DNA from: Symsagittifera roscoffensis
Lineage: Eukaryota; Xenacoelomorpha; Acoela; Convolutidae
DNA: 64,000 nucleotides
Direction of reading: 5' to 3'
Assembly: GCF_963678635.1 (NCBI RefSeq)
Contig: NC_087066.1
Location: 46,969,129-47,033,128 of the forward strand
Positions 48,601 to 53,879 of this stretch are shown in pieces (positions within the stretch are counted from its first letter, which is position 1; the number at the start of each line of letters is the position of its first letter). A program made the translations under genes and the position numbers. The notes below the pieces were generated by a model. That model did no database searches. It worked only from the letters and a program-made list of their open reading frames with translations, and was not told where the DNA came from.

Positions 48601-51600
48601 GTTGTTATCAAAAAAAGGAACACGAAAAGCAAACTAGAACCTAGCGAGTTAAGACTTGAATTTGTCTGCTAGGGTATTCCAATTGAATACAAAGATTTTT
48701 GGTCGAGCACTGACTTTGTGTTCGAATTTGCGGGTCAAAACAAAGAGAACACCGCGACTTTAGTTTTTCTTCTATTATTTGTTATATCGCCATTAATACT
48801 CATATTTTAAATAAAGTTTTAATCTAAGTAAACAAATTTCAGCTTGAAATTCTTTTTGCTGCTTTTTAGGGTTTTTTTTATTTTATTGGTGTGTACGCAG
48901 AGTTGGTTTTGCTACCAAGCTCTGAAGGGTATTTAATCAATATAAGGGTACAGGCTATCGCTAGCAGTTTTTGAGCTGGCTGTCATTATCTTTGTATCTA
49001 CTTCATTAAGTCTTAAAGGCATTTGCCAATTTTCGAAATTAACACTTTTGTGTTATCCTGTCTGTCCAATTGATAATCTTACTTTGCTAATTTTCTTTGG
49101 AATGAAATTACCACTTAATTAGCAGGTAACGACAAAGTGCTTATCATTTACGCAATACGCTAAGTCTTTCTAGTAAATCCGGGAGGCGATGCTTTCTAAT
49201 CTCAGCGGGCCAAAGGTACTTAGCATAAAAGCAAAACAAAGCTCTGATTTTTTTTAAAAAATTGGTTTTCATAGGCAAAAAAAAATTTTTTTGTTGTTGT
49301 TATGAGCCTAACAGATCTATTATTTGATTCGTTTATTTGTTTCCGTGCGAGTTCTGGATCCTGTCAATTTTTTCCACTTTTCGGCTAACTTGGAAAGGCT
49401 GATAAAGGACCTGTTGACCATTGCGCTTTCCCAAAAATGCTTGAGGCCTAGACATAAATGATCTTCTACAATTTGTTTTAAAAATGCGTTCAGATTCTGA
49501 ACAAGTCTTAGCCAGTAAATAAACTCCCTTACTTTCTGATTCAGAGCTGAAAAAAAATCAGACCTTTGTGATCTGAAAATATCAATGATTCCGGCACAAT
49601 TTTTGCTATTTTAGGGAGTTCTGTACTTTATAGCTTCTGCTACCTTCTAGCACGCACCATTCAAAATCTTTCCTGAAAGACTACTGAAATTTGTTTTCCA
49701 AAACATGGTAGCAATCGGATACTGCATGATAAGCACATTAACATCAAAAGTTTAGGTCTTCTAACATTAGTTGAAAGCTCTGCTCTTTCCCACTTTCCCC
49801 CGCATTTCAAATCTCTTTTTTTAGTTGTCTTACGCATTATTATGGCTGAATGCGTGACTTAAGATAGTTGATGTGTTCACAAAAGTTGGTTTGCTGAACA
49901 TGAAAAATGTTCACTACAATATAACAACGCAAGGAATATTTTTCAAAACTGACAGTCAAATGTGGGGTTTAAATGGAAAAGAGAGAAAGTTTTTCTTTTT
50001 TCAACAGTTGGCAAGAAATTTAGCTTGAAAAAAAAACTTTTTTGTGTAATTATTCGGAAATTTTTTCTAACGCTAATTAATCTGAAGACATCTGAATGTT
50101 GGCGAAAACAGCAAACATTCGCAATATCAATACGTGTTTAGTGGGAGGATGTTAACTTGGTCCAAAATATGTATCTGTAATCCAGACGCGTGAAAGCACA
50201 ATTATGTGCTTAGGTATAAAACCGAACTTGGCTCCGTCATTGAAAGCTTTGTTTAACACTTTCCACCTTTAGTTTTCAGACAATTTTTGCTCTTAAATCA
50301 GTCGTTCTTGAATGAAGGCGTACAAAATTTTCCACAAATTACAGTTTTCTTCACGAACAATTTGAGCGAGTTGAGTAGAAAATTTTTTTTTTACACTTTT
50401 CCATTGTTAGTTTTGCTACAATTGCGCTCTTGAATCAGAGTTGTATAAAAAATACTTCCAGGGAGTGCGGTCAAAAAGTTGATAAGCTTTTTTCATACCG
50501 ATCAAAAAGAAGACAAATACTAAATTAACCAATCAGAATCGAGAACAGAAAACAAACTTAGGAAATAATTAATAATTATTCATTTTCCAAGTTTGCTTCC
50601 TGTTCTCGAGTCTGATGGGTTAATATAGAAATTGTCTACTTCATGATTTGTCAACTTTTTGCGACGTAACCTACCTCCAGACACCACGAACTCAGTAGAG
50701 TTGGAAGAGTCTCCTGACAACATCTGAGGTTCCTGCAGAGGCACCAGCATCTGCTCAATCAGATCTCCAAACAGGATGATCAGAACAGGCAACGCCACTC
50801 CACTCACTACAGACGCCACTATTCCAACGAGCAGAAGACAGAGGTCAAGAAAGGTCGCGAACTGGAACTGAAACGAGATGCTCAAAATACTCACCCTGGT
50901 TGGCTGAACGCTGTACTTATAACCAACCATTCACTCAGCGCTATAAATAGCTTTCTGCAAGCACTGAAGCTGTCAGCTGTTTTCGTTTCGAATATTTCAA
51001 TAAAAAATGAATTTGGGTTTTCAGAATGAGAATTTTAATTATCAAGCTCAGACTAAAAAAATGTAAACCAACAGCGATTAGTTTATTTATTTTTATCGAT
51101 AAACACTTGTCTTTTTCCGATTGAACGGACTGGACTTACTTCGAAGAAAAATTAAACAGAGCTAACTTGGCAGATCGTATACAGAAAGGGGTAAAAAAAA
51201 TGGGTTTAAAAGCTACCCCTACCACTCCCTTCACCCCGCGATCACCAGCAATTGATTGCTTTACCACAAAACGAATCAATTGCGTTCATGGCGTTTTTTT
51301 TTCTCATGCCGTTGAGCAATGTTCACTAATTATTTCGTCAAAAGAAAAATCTAAAAATCAATTCATTTTCCAATCAATCAAAACATCCTTGAATGTAATC
51401 ATTTCTCTTAGGGATCTACTCACAATTTGCAGGTATATCAGTGGAGTCTTCCACCCGAGACCATTGGCTTGCTCTTCTTCGTTCTTCTCATCATCCTGGA
51501 GGTCGTTGACCTCTTCTTTTGTCATTATTTTTACTGTTGGTTCTCCGCTGTTCATTCGGGTCATCACAGAGGTCGATCTACATCATTTTTAGGCTTAATA

Positions 51601-53634
51601 AAAAATTAAAAATTTCAAAACGTAACACGACTATGGCAGCGCTCGCAGATTTTGATTTTACCGCGGAACTGGAAAAACGATTTTTAATTACTCAGAATTT
51701 TGCATTTAAAAAGAATTACAAATAAGAGCATATACCATGCAAAAACGAATTGTGAGAGTAATTGAGTAATTTTTATAAATAAATAGAGATTTACAGAAAG
51801 TTAGAACTGGCGAGTTATTTGAAATTTTTTTACAAGTAAAAATAAACAATGTTAAAAAATTATGAAATTTACAGAGTTGCAAAAAGTTGGAACAGACAGA
51901 AGCAATTAAAAGAGCAAATGACCAATCATTTAAGAAAATTTTCAAATGCTAAAGCTAACTTTTCAGACAGAAAAAATGAGTCAAGGTCACCAAAAAACTC
52001 AAACTTGCAAGCAAAATTTGCTTAAATTGGCAGATTGCTCTTTTTAATTTTTTCTGTCAGTTCCAATTTTTTGCTAATAATTATAACAAAAACAAAGTTT
52101 TTTCAAAAAGCAAGCGATCTGTAATTCTGAACTAAGAGTTTGGACAGACAGATTTATTTAAGAAGATCAATTGACATATTTTGGAAAAAATTTCCATGCA
52201 AAAACTGATTTATCAGACCATGTTTGTGTCTCAAGGTTTTCTGAAGCACCGAAATTGCCTGCAAAATTTTGGCAGAAAAAGAAAAATTGCTCTTTTTGTT
52301 TATTTTATGTCTGTCCAAATTTTTTGGCGCCTCTCTAAATTTTGCGAGTTGTCGTTTCTTGATGCGAACAGTATAGTTGCAATTGTTGATCAAGCGTCTC
52401 AATAATAGTTTAGCTTGCGTCTCTGCGCGCACGAAAGATGTATTGATTTTTTCAAATACTTTAAAAAGTTTTGTAGTTTTTTGCAGGTTTTCAGTTTTTG
52501 TTGGTGTGTATTCAGTTTTTTCATGTTGGCTGACTGATAGCAAGCTTGGAAAGTGAAAAATTAAATTTTAAGGCGCAAAAATCCTGGAAATTTCAGTTTG
52601 CTACCACTTGCTTTTGAGCAGCTTGAGAGTATCTTTACAGCTATATAAAACAAATTACTTCAGTAAAAACGACATTTTTTAGTCTATCATGGAAAAATAA
52701 ATTAATTCTACTATTGTTTGGAGATTAGTTCTTTCCTAAAAATTGTTGGGCTATGTAAGGTACTCACTCTGATATAATTTTGTCAGTAATAGACTACCCG
52801 CATTGCAGTTCCTTTAAAAAATCGATTATAATTGAGTTTCATTGTCAGCGTCCACAAAAATGAAAAAAAAAATGATTACAATCAATTAAAATGGATTATA
52901 ATATGACAATTGTTCGAGGCAATAAAATTAATTAAATCATTTTTTTTTCTTTTTTGTAGACACTGACAATGAAACTCAGCTGTAATCAATTTTTTCCTAC
53001 TTTATTGAGATGCGAAATTCAACGCCGCACATAAAGTATTTTCTACGTTTTGAAATTTGGTTAGTTGTTGTTCAATTTAATTTGTTTCTGCGCCATTTTG
53101 ATCATACTGTTACTTTTTTGTGTTGCGCAATAACTGATTTTTTTTCCTTTCAACAATTTTCATAAATTATTAGATTTTTTTTTTGGGGGGGGGGGGTGTA
53201 AAATTAGAGGTGGACCAACCTTTCCATTAACTCCCCCCAGCATTTACACCTTAAAAACCCCGCCATCCCCGCCTGAACCAACTCCCCTCCCCCTTGAAAA
53301 ACCCAACTGAACCACCCCCCCCCCCCCCCCCCACCCCGGCCACACCAACACTACCTGAACCGTACCTAATACCTAATTACTTATTTAGGATTCAGACTTA
53401 CATGACGTTTTCACTCTTCAAGTTAGCATTTTTTACTTCATATGTTTTCCCCATTTCGTGATGTTCGCGTCGAGAAGCTGAACTAGGATCAAATTTAGAA
53501 TCGGGCGAAACAGCGTGATGTGCGCCTTCTTCGGGTTCGGCGTTTTTATCGTTGTCTTTCTCTTGTTTGTTGTCTGTTACTTCGTACTTTTTTTCCGGTT
53601 TGCTGATGCTTTCAGAAATAGTGAAGTTGTTCAT
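14269..53634 (-). CDS. ABCB1-like: Full-length ABCB (MDR/P-glycoprotein-type) ABC transporter, 23 coding exons
   Basis: This gene encodes an ATP-driven exporter of the plasma membrane with the order TMD1-NBD1-linker-TMD2-NBD2. I built it from 23 minus-strand exons joined at GT-AG sites with matching phases; they sum to 4146 nt, or 1381 residues plus TAA. Human P-glycoprotein is about 1280 residues; the excess is mostly a hydrophilic N-terminal extension of about 125 residues. NBD1 has Walker [10 protein letters not shown] (K530), Q572, LSGGQ (628-632), Walker B ILLLDE (E653) and H684. NBD2 has GPSGCGKST (K1170), Q1212, ISGGQ (1276-1280), IILLDE (E1301) and H1332. All catalytic residues are present, so it looks active. 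ABCB family membership is firm. Whether it matches vertebrate ABCB1, 4, 5 or 11 cannot be decided here, and the substrate is unknown (xenobiotics or lipids by family). The 5' UTR and polyA site were not located. Confidence 0.95.
14761..15132 (-). CDS. ABCB1-like: ABCB exon 22: NBD2 Q-loop, signature, Walker B
   Basis: Residues 1189-1312. It includes [12 protein letters not shown] (Q1212), [15 protein letters not shown] and [12 protein letters not shown] (E1301). The signature starts with Ile instead of the usual Leu, a conservative change. The acceptor is atttgaag|CTAT and the donor is AAAG|GTAAAT. Confidence 0.96.
15180..15632. repeat. (CA)n microsatellite split by a MITE, ABCB intron 21
   Basis: Imperfect CACACA tracts at about 15184-15228 and 15554-15632 flank a hAT-like MITE. 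The tract to the right ends in an uninterrupted run of CA. Confidence 0.85.
15229..15553 (-). mobile_element. hAT-like MITE in ABCB intron 21 (325 bp)
   Basis: It starts CAGCGGAAAT and ends GGCGCCTG, degenerate forms of the CAGGGGCGGAT ends seen at 5057-5441. Inside it shares GACCTAAAAAAAGATCGAC and GAAAATCCGCCCCCC with that copy, in the opposite direction. It inserted into a CA microsatellite. Confidence 0.75.
15873..16251 (-). CDS. ABCB1-like: ABCB exon 21: TM12 and NBD2 Walker A
   Basis: Residues 1062-1188. TM12 ([17 protein letters not shown]) is followed by the NBD2 lead-in, A-loop FRYPSRP and Walker [10 protein letters not shown] (K1170), ending PEQGEI. The acceptor is ggtttaag|CGTC after a T-rich tract; the donor is AATT|GTGAGT. 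Confidence 0.96.
16710..16888 (-). repeat. Dispersed ~180-bp repeat, copy in ABCB intron 20
   Basis: The reverse complement starts GTTCCGACTTTCGATAC and contains GGTATTGTTGTCCTGAGCTC. The same sequence is at 37006-37185 with roughly 85% identity. No coding potential. Confidence 0.8.
16900..17260. mobile_element. hAT-like MITE in ABCB intron 20
   Basis: The left end CCTAGGAGCGGATT and the right end AAATCAGCCCCTGG are inverted and resemble the CAGGGGCGGAT family ends. About 360 bp, non-coding. It ends about 20 bp from the exon 20 donor. Confidence 0.55.
17283..17423 (-). CDS. ABCB1-like: ABCB exon 20: TM11
   Basis: Residues 1015-1061. It encodes [20 protein letters not shown] and [12 protein letters not shown], matching TM11. 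The acceptor is tgtttcag|GAAG and the donor is TCCG|GTGAAC. Phase 2 in and out. A MITE ends only about 20 bp beyond the donor. Confidence 0.94.
17512..17612 (-). CDS. ABCB1-like: ABCB exon 19: intracellular loop 4
   Basis: Residues 982-1014. [20 protein letters not shown] matches the conserved intracellular loop 4 helix. The acceptor is cgttttag|GTCG and the donor is CATGA|GTTAGA. Intron 19 is only 88 bp, the shortest in the gene. Confidence 0.93.
18150..18437 (-). CDS. ABCB1-like: ABCB exon 18: intracellular loop 3, TM9-TM10
   Basis: Residues 886-981. It starts [20 protein letters not shown] (coupling helix 3), then [10 protein letters not shown]9 and TM10 ([17 protein letters not shown]). 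The acceptor is cttttag|GATA and the donor is AAAG|GTGTGA. Confidence 0.96.
18480..18670. mobile_element. Partial hAT-like MITE copy in ABCB intron 17
   Basis: GAGGGGAGGGGGATTT and the AT-rich part after it, with TTCTGAACTCTCCCA, align loosely with the inside of the 5057-5441 copy. Terminal repeats are not intact. Confidence 0.4.
18835..19014 (-). CDS. ABCB1-like: ABCB exon 17: TM8
   Basis: Residues 826-885. It contains TM8 ([16 protein letters not shown]) and [19 protein letters not shown], the intracellular loop 3 signature. The acceptor is cttttgag|GTGT and the donor is ACAG|GTAGGT. Phase 0 on both sides. Confidence 0.94.
19490..20021 (-). mobile_element. Palindromic AT-rich MITE with C-rich flank, intron 16 copy
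   Basis: The arms at 19840-19885 and 19975-20021 are inverted (TTCATTGTCAGTGTCAACAA against TTGTGGACACTTACAAGGAA). Next to them is a stretch with ATTCGCATCTCAGTAAAGT, then a poly-C region with repeated CACCTGAAC. The same order occurs, reversed, at 52821-53345 in ABCB intron 1. Confidence 0.7.
20158..20480 (+). pseudogene. Possible MULE-like fragment
   Basis: TTCAAGTGTCATACAAGAAG and GAACGGGCAAAAAACACA parallel TTTAAGTGTCATGCAAAAAC and GAACGAGAGCAAAACACGC in the MULE relic at 35.5 kb. No transposase core follows here. Confidence 0.4.
20520..23290. other. Intron 16 stretch with no recognised gene
   Basis: AT-rich DNA with scattered short open frames that show no motif, no codon bias and no splice context. 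I see no RNA gene or defined repeat in it. Confidence 0.55.
23300..23535 (+). repeat. 5' LTR of the intron 16 Gypsy element
   Basis: GATTCCACTT, TGATACTTTCATTCT, TTTTATCCTTTT and GTAGAGTTAGCTGTAAC occur here in the same order as at 29265-29492. The exact outer edge is not clear. Confidence 0.75.
23586..24185 (+). pseudogene. Gypsy gag remnant
   Basis: Two overlapping frames. The second (23791-24045) has [19 protein letters not shown] and [15 protein letters not shown], the capsid-type pattern of Gypsy Gag (FRS-x-LG followed by a RKTNVTF-like block), and continues past stops with [18 protein letters not shown]. At least one frameshift and several stops. Confidence 0.65.
24600..25440 (+). pseudogene. 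Gypsy protease and N-terminal half of reverse transcriptase
   Basis: The 251-codon frame begins with a protease active-site-like [11 protein letters not shown] (DSA where DTG or DSG is usual). It runs into RT with [20 protein letters not shown] and [17 protein letters not shown]. It stops at WFTNFD, just where the catalytic first Asp region (FxxxDxxxAF) begins; NAFREL follows after the stop. The RT palm after this is missing. Confidence 0.8.
25560..25960 (+). pseudogene. Gypsy RNase H remnant
   Basis: [14 protein letters not shown] is the usual RT/RNase H link. Further on, [18 protein letters not shown] is the RNase H block with its DHKTL motif. Several stops and shifts. Only about 150 bp separate it from the RT N-terminal part, so the RT core was deleted. 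Confidence 0.75.
26590..27400 (+). pseudogene. Gypsy integrase remnant
   Basis: The piece AHHSQFGM followed by YTECTK is an HHCC-type zinc-binding region. [13 protein letters not shown] marks the first catalytic Asp of the core. Downstream pieces ([13 protein letters not shown] and [19 protein letters not shown]) fit the end of the integrase. Many stops. Confidence 0.7.
27400..28660 (+). pseudogene. Gypsy pol C-terminal extension or third ORF, unassigned
   Basis: Polar, Ser/Pro/Lys-rich fragments (for example [20 protein letters not shown] and [20 protein letters not shown]) continue after the integrase through several frames. No envelope-type hydrophobic segment is visible. A large inverted repeat (28222-28427) interrupts it. 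Confidence 0.45.
28222..28427. repeat. Inverted repeat with ~89-bp arms
   Basis: The arm 28222-28310 is the reverse complement of 28334-28427 (roughly 93% identical), with a loop of about 23 bases. Shared words include CCTCAAGCCACAGACTAAAC and CGCAATCCGAGGAATC. Confidence 0.92.
29246..29261 (+). other. Polypurine tract of the Gypsy element
   Basis: GAAGGGAGAAAAGGGG lies directly before the 3' LTR, where plus-strand DNA synthesis is primed in LTR retrotransposons. Confidence 0.75.
29265..29492 (+). repeat. 3' LTR of the intron 16 Gypsy element
   Basis: Matches 23300-23535 over GATTCCACTT, TGATTTAACAGGTC, TGATACTTTCATTCT and GTAGAGTTAGCTGTAAC, with a ~25-bp gap relative to the 5' copy. Confidence 0.75.
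29875..29985. mobile_element. Partial hAT-like MITE relic in ABCB intron 16
   Basis: GTGCCCAGAAATATTTCGAG followed by GGGGTGGGGCTGCC resembles the start of the CAGGGGCGGAT family; the right end is lost. Confidence 0.35.
30072..30209 (-). CDS. ABCB1-like: ABCB exon 16: start of TMD2, TM7
   Basis: Residues 780-825. It encodes [16 protein letters not shown], the usual TMD2 lead-in, and then TM7 ([20 protein letters not shown]). The acceptor is ttttttacag|AGCG and the donor is GGAG|GTACTG. The next exon is 11 kb away. Confidence 0.94.
30768..30907 (-). CDS. ABCB1-like: ABCB exon 15: linker between the two halves
   Basis: Residues 733-779. This is a low-complexity, polar segment ([15 protein letters not shown], then SETKVQA), as expected for the regulatory linker of full ABCB transporters. 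The donor is GGCA|GTTAGT. The acceptor is the weakest in the model: tttaaaag|TGAA keeps phase with exon 14, but ttggagcag|CCG or ttcttgag|TGG could be used with a different exon 14 donor. Confidence 0.65.
31584..31764 (-). CDS. ABCB1-like: ABCB exon 14: NBD1 H-loop and C-terminal end
   Basis: Residues 673-732. It begins [16 protein letters not shown] with H684 as the switch histidine and ends near LAQSINTNM. The acceptor is tgttcag|GCTC. The donor is less certain: ATGG|GTTCGT (used here) gives a frame that fits exon 15, while a GTATAC a little further on would give another linker. Confidence 0.88.
32035..32205 (-). CDS. ABCB1-like: ABCB exon 13: NBD1 signature and Walker B
   Basis: Residues 616-672. 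It has [15 protein letters not shown] and then [12 protein letters not shown], so the signature, Walker B, catalytic Glu (E653) and D-loop are all intact. The acceptor is aaaacag|GGCG and the donor is CAAG|GTCAGT. Confidence 0.97.
32450..32653 (-). CDS. ABCB1-like: ABCB exon 12: NBD1 Q-loop and helical subdomain
   Basis: Residues 548-615. It contains [11 protein letters not shown] (Q572) and [12 protein letters not shown]. The reading frame runs on to a stop past KLPK, but the donor CAAA|GTACTT fits the family, because exon 13 resumes with [10 protein letters not shown]. Confidence 0.94.
33172..33297 (-). CDS. ABCB1-like: ABCB exon 11: NBD1 Walker A
   Basis: Residues 506-547. It carries the P-loop GASGSGKST (K530) and [12 protein letters not shown]. 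The acceptor is ttcacag|ATTC and the donor is GAGAG|GTAATC. Phase 0 on both sides. Confidence 0.96.
33409..33482. mobile_element. Minimal 74-bp hAT-like MITE in ABCB intron 10
   Basis: The ends CAGGGGTGGATTT and AGATCCACACCTG are inverted. Flanks gaaaagac and aaaaaagc agree at 6 of 8 positions, as for an old 8-bp target duplication. It is almost nothing but the two ends. Confidence 0.65.
33656..33766 (-). CDS. ABCB1-like: ABCB exon 10: start of NBD1 with A-loop
   Basis: Residues 469-505. An acidic stretch is followed by [16 protein letters not shown], in which the Tyr of FCYPSRP is the A-loop residue that stacks on adenine. The acceptor is attttttag|ACTC and the donor is ACAG|GTATAC. Phase 0 on both sides. 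Confidence 0.95.
34330..34800 (-). pseudogene. Tc1/mariner-type transposase relic
   Basis: The C-terminal end reads [20 protein letters not shown] and then [10 protein letters not shown], matching the NSPDLNPLDFxLW block that carries the third catalytic residue region. Upstream frames ([10 protein letters not shown] and NQDSYL) fit the stretch before it. Frames are broken. It lies in ABCB intron 9 on the sense strand. Confidence 0.75.
35502..36480 (+). pseudogene. MULE (Mutator-like) transposase relic
   Basis: The frame 35502-35828 contains [24 protein letters not shown] and [19 protein letters not shown], the start of the invertebrate MULE transposase. After a shift comes [16 protein letters not shown] with the catalytic Asp of the DFE block, and then WCFIIL at the usual GCxFHL site, where Gly and His are lost. 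Several stops follow. Confidence 0.8.
37006..37185 (+). repeat. Dispersed ~180-bp repeat, copy in ABCB intron 9
   Basis: Starts GTTCCGACTTTCGATAC and matches the reverse complement of 16710-16888. Confidence 0.8.
37225..38060 (+). pseudogene. LINE reverse transcriptase relic split by an insertion
   Basis: [15 protein letters not shown] (37330-37374) is RT motif B and [10 protein letters not shown] (37939-37968) is motif C of a non-LTR retrotransposon. About 565 bases separate them, where 75-100 are usual, so something inserted between. Possible C-terminal pieces continue to about 38.74 kb. Confidence 0.72.
38197..38744 (+). pseudogene. Possible C-terminal part of the LINE ORF
   Basis: Two overlapping frames follow the RT relic on the same strand; pieces such as [13 protein letters not shown] (compare LGVxLDxxLSWxxH) and a final [18 protein letters not shown] would fit a LINE ORF2 end. 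The match is weak and rests mainly on position. Confidence 0.35.
39427..39485. repeat. Perfect 27-bp hairpin in ABCB intron 9
   Basis: Arm 39427-39453 pairs without mismatch with 39459-39485; the loop is five bases (ggttt). It begins about 105 bases into intron 9, read in the ABCB direction. Confidence 0.93.
39590..39758 (-). CDS. ABCB1-like: ABCB exon 9: TM6
   Basis: Residues 412-468. It contains [18 protein letters not shown], the family TM6 signature at the drug-binding cavity, and then leads into NBD1. The acceptor is ataacag|GTAT and the donor is GCAGG|GTATGC. The following intron is 5.8 kb and rich in transposon relics. Confidence 0.94.
40308..40424 (-). CDS. ABCB1-like: ABCB exon 8: basic loop and TM5
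   Basis: Residues 373-411. A strongly basic segment ([13 protein letters not shown]) precedes TM5 ([16 protein letters not shown]). The acceptor is gttcag|GTAC and the donor is TTTG|GTAAAA. The Trp codon is split between exons 8 and 9. Confidence 0.92.
40857..40981 (-). CDS. ABCB1-like: ABCB exon 7: intracellular loop 2
   Basis: Residues 332-372. It holds the conserved [20 protein letters not shown] and FGGE segments of intracellular loop 2. The acceptor is gttgtag|GTCA and the donor is AATT|GTGAGC. Codons are GC-rich compared with the AT-rich introns. Confidence 0.93.
41650..41821 (-). CDS. ABCB1-like: ABCB exon 6: TM3-TM4
   Basis: Residues 274-331. It opens with [14 protein letters not shown], the family motif after the first coupling helix, followed by two hydrophobic helices (around [14 protein letters not shown] and [13 protein letters not shown]). 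The acceptor is tttgcag|TGAC and the donor is CAAA|GTAAGT. Confidence 0.94.
41990..42610. repeat. GTCGCGCC minisatellite that flips direction, ABCB intron 5
   Basis: From about 42100 to 42470 the unit is AAGTCGCGCCGTCAGTCTTTT-like (20-30 bp, diverged). From about 42480 to 42610 the reverse unit CTTAAGCGGCGCGACC is repeated. The switch is centred near 42478. No coding content. Confidence 0.85.
43450..44470 (+). repeat. Dispersed element with ATTATAATCGATTATAAT-rich ends, copy B
   Basis: Same family as 7020-7720, in the opposite direction: TTTGGTTCATCTGAAC, ACCAACGTCTACG and GGCAAACAAAAGGG in order, with ATTATAATC-type clusters at both ends. Its middle is a tandem duplication. Confidence 0.7.
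43721..44140 (+). repeat. 208-bp direct tandem duplication
   Basis: The copies start near 43721 and 43929 with TTTGGTTCATCTGAACACAA and TTTGGGTTCATTTGAACACA, and are about 94% alike over the unit, including ATATAACTCTTCTATATAAA. Confidence 0.92.
44590..44830 (-). pseudogene. GC-rich coding-like fragment in ABCB intron 5
   Basis: Minus-strand open frame with [19 protein letters not shown] and [20 protein letters not shown] and GC-rich third positions, unlike the AT-rich surroundings. It is framed by the GCGCGAC arrays. It resembles a captured piece of a host gene, but I do not recognise the gene and a chance frame in C-rich DNA is possible. Confidence 0.35.
45310..45475. repeat. GGCGCGACTT minisatellite at the other end of intron 5
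   Basis: About six units of the form GACGGCGCGACTTA-AAAAGACT; it is the reverse unit of the array at 42.1 kb. It ends about 95 bp from exon 5. Confidence 0.88.
45570..45703 (-). CDS. ABCB1-like: ABCB exon 5: intracellular loop 1, coupling helix
   Basis: Residues 230-273. It includes RQDISWFD and GTLVTRL, the conserved MDR segment whose coupling helix touches the nucleotide-binding domain. The acceptor is gatttag|ATCA and the donor is CAGA|GTCAGT. Phase 0 in, phase 2 out. Intron 4 upstream is only 144 bp. Confidence 0.93.
45848..45954 (-). CDS. ABCB1-like: ABCB exon 4: end of loop 1 and TM2
   Basis: Residues 194-229. The acceptor is atgtttag|CTTC and the donor is TCAG|GTTTAT. It encodes the acidic end of the loop and TM2 ([13 protein letters not shown]). 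Phase 1 in, phase 0 out. Confidence 0.92.
46198..46400. repeat. GAGCGGTTTTT minisatellite, left block, ABCB intron 3
   Basis: The words GAGCGGTTTTT and AAAAACCGCTC alternate at short distance in both directions, linked by CAAGATTT, so the block can fold on itself in many ways. Confidence 0.9.
46439..46485. repeat. 16-bp-stem hairpin
   Basis: GAGCCTATGTTTCACT (46439-46454) is the inverted copy of 46470-46485, with a 15-base loop. Confidence 0.9.
46455..46690 (-). pseudogene. GC-rich coding-like exon fragment in ABCB intron 3
   Basis: On the minus strand an acceptor-like cgtctgttag|ATGG is followed by an open frame with [34 protein letters not shown] and [19 protein letters not shown], ending at TGA. 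GC content is far above the surroundings. It looks like the C-terminal exon of an unknown gene, copied here between two GAGCGGTTTTT blocks. I do not recognise the protein. Confidence 0.45.
46692..46745 (+). repeat. Three copies of AGTATTCATTGTGGT
   Basis: AGTATTCATTGTGGTATTC is repeated about every 19 bp, just left of the tRNA-like sequence. Confidence 0.95.
46786..46858 (+). pseudogene. tRNA-Arg(UCG)-like sequence
   Basis: The D-arm, anticodon loop CTTCGAA (anticodon TCG) and T-arm GGTTCGAATCC follow eukaryotic tRNA-Arg, with intact A and B box words (TGGCTAACGG and GGTTCGAATCC). The acceptor stem does not pair and the anticodon stem has a C-C mismatch, so it is more likely a tRNA relic or SINE head than a working tRNA. 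Confidence 0.6.
46870..47040. repeat. GAGCGTTTTTT / GAGCGGTTT minisatellite, right block
   Basis: Repeats AATCTTGCGCGGTTTTTGAG and its relatives in both directions; same motif family as 46198-46400. Confidence 0.88.
47060..50660. other. Rest of ABCB intron 3, nothing recognised
   Basis: AT-rich non-coding DNA. A few short open frames without motif or codon signal; no RNA gene or clear repeat. Confidence 0.55.
50675..50867 (-). CDS. ABCB1-like: ABCB exon 3: TM1 and first extracellular loop
   Basis: Residues 130-193. The acceptor is cgtttcag|TTCC and the donor is GGAG|GTAGGT. It encodes TM1 ([20 protein letters not shown]) and the large first extracellular loop, which has one N-glycosylation sequon (N185 in SNSTEF), as expected for P-glycoprotein-type proteins. 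It ends in phase 1. Confidence 0.9.
51424..51577 (-). CDS. ABCB1-like: ABCB exon 2: N-terminal tail up to TM1
   Basis: Residues 78-129. The acceptor is gatgtag|ATCG and the donor is AATT|GTGAGT. It is acidic ([13 protein letters not shown]) and leads into the conserved stretch before the first membrane helix, ending in phase 0 at IYLQI. An alternative start is the ATG at 51564. Confidence 0.85.
52821..53345 (+). mobile_element. Palindromic AT-rich MITE with C-rich flank, intron 1 copy
   Basis: Arms 52821-52860 and 52951-52991 are inverted (TTCATTGTCAGCGTCCACAA against TTGTAGACACTGACAATGAA). ATTGAGATGCGAAATTCAAC and a poly-G/poly-C region with CTGAACC follow. Same family as 19490-20021, reversed. 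Confidence 0.75.
53402..53634 (-). CDS. ABCB1-like: ABCB exon 1: hydrophilic N-terminal extension
   Basis: Residues 1-77 plus two bases. The exon starts with ATG (MNNFTISES) and ends at a strong donor, AT|GTAAGT. It is rich in Glu, Asp, Lys and Ser with no membrane segment, so it is a cytoplasmic, probably disordered head. The two left-over bases join exon 2 in frame, which supports linking it to the transporter even though 1.8 kb separates them. An in-frame stop (TGA) lies just upstream of exon 2's first ATG, so translation starting in exon 2 is a possible shorter form. Confidence 0.8.
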
Positions 53635-53879
53635 TGTGGTTATTAAGAAGAGATATAAAAAATGCTTAGTGCCATCGATTTGCCAATAACTTTTTCGAGT
53701 GAAAATTTAAATTTTGAAAAAGATTTTTCATCTTTTTTTCTGATTACGATACTTATTTTCTCAAAGATGAATTGTTGTAGCCTCCAGCACTTTTTGTGGC
53801 TAACTGAAAGAAAACATTGGAAGGTTTCAAACCTGAAATAGGAATTGGTATGTCAATAAATTGTTAGTACCTTTTCAGA

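Noticed and set aside
51167-51592. 141-codon plus-strand frame
   Set aside because: It overlaps ABCB exon 2 in antisense and has no recognisable protein content.
52154-52543. 129-codon minus-strand frame in ABCB intron 1
   Set aside because: No motif, no splice or start context, composition follows the AT-rich local bases, and the DNA has internal repeats; most likely chance.
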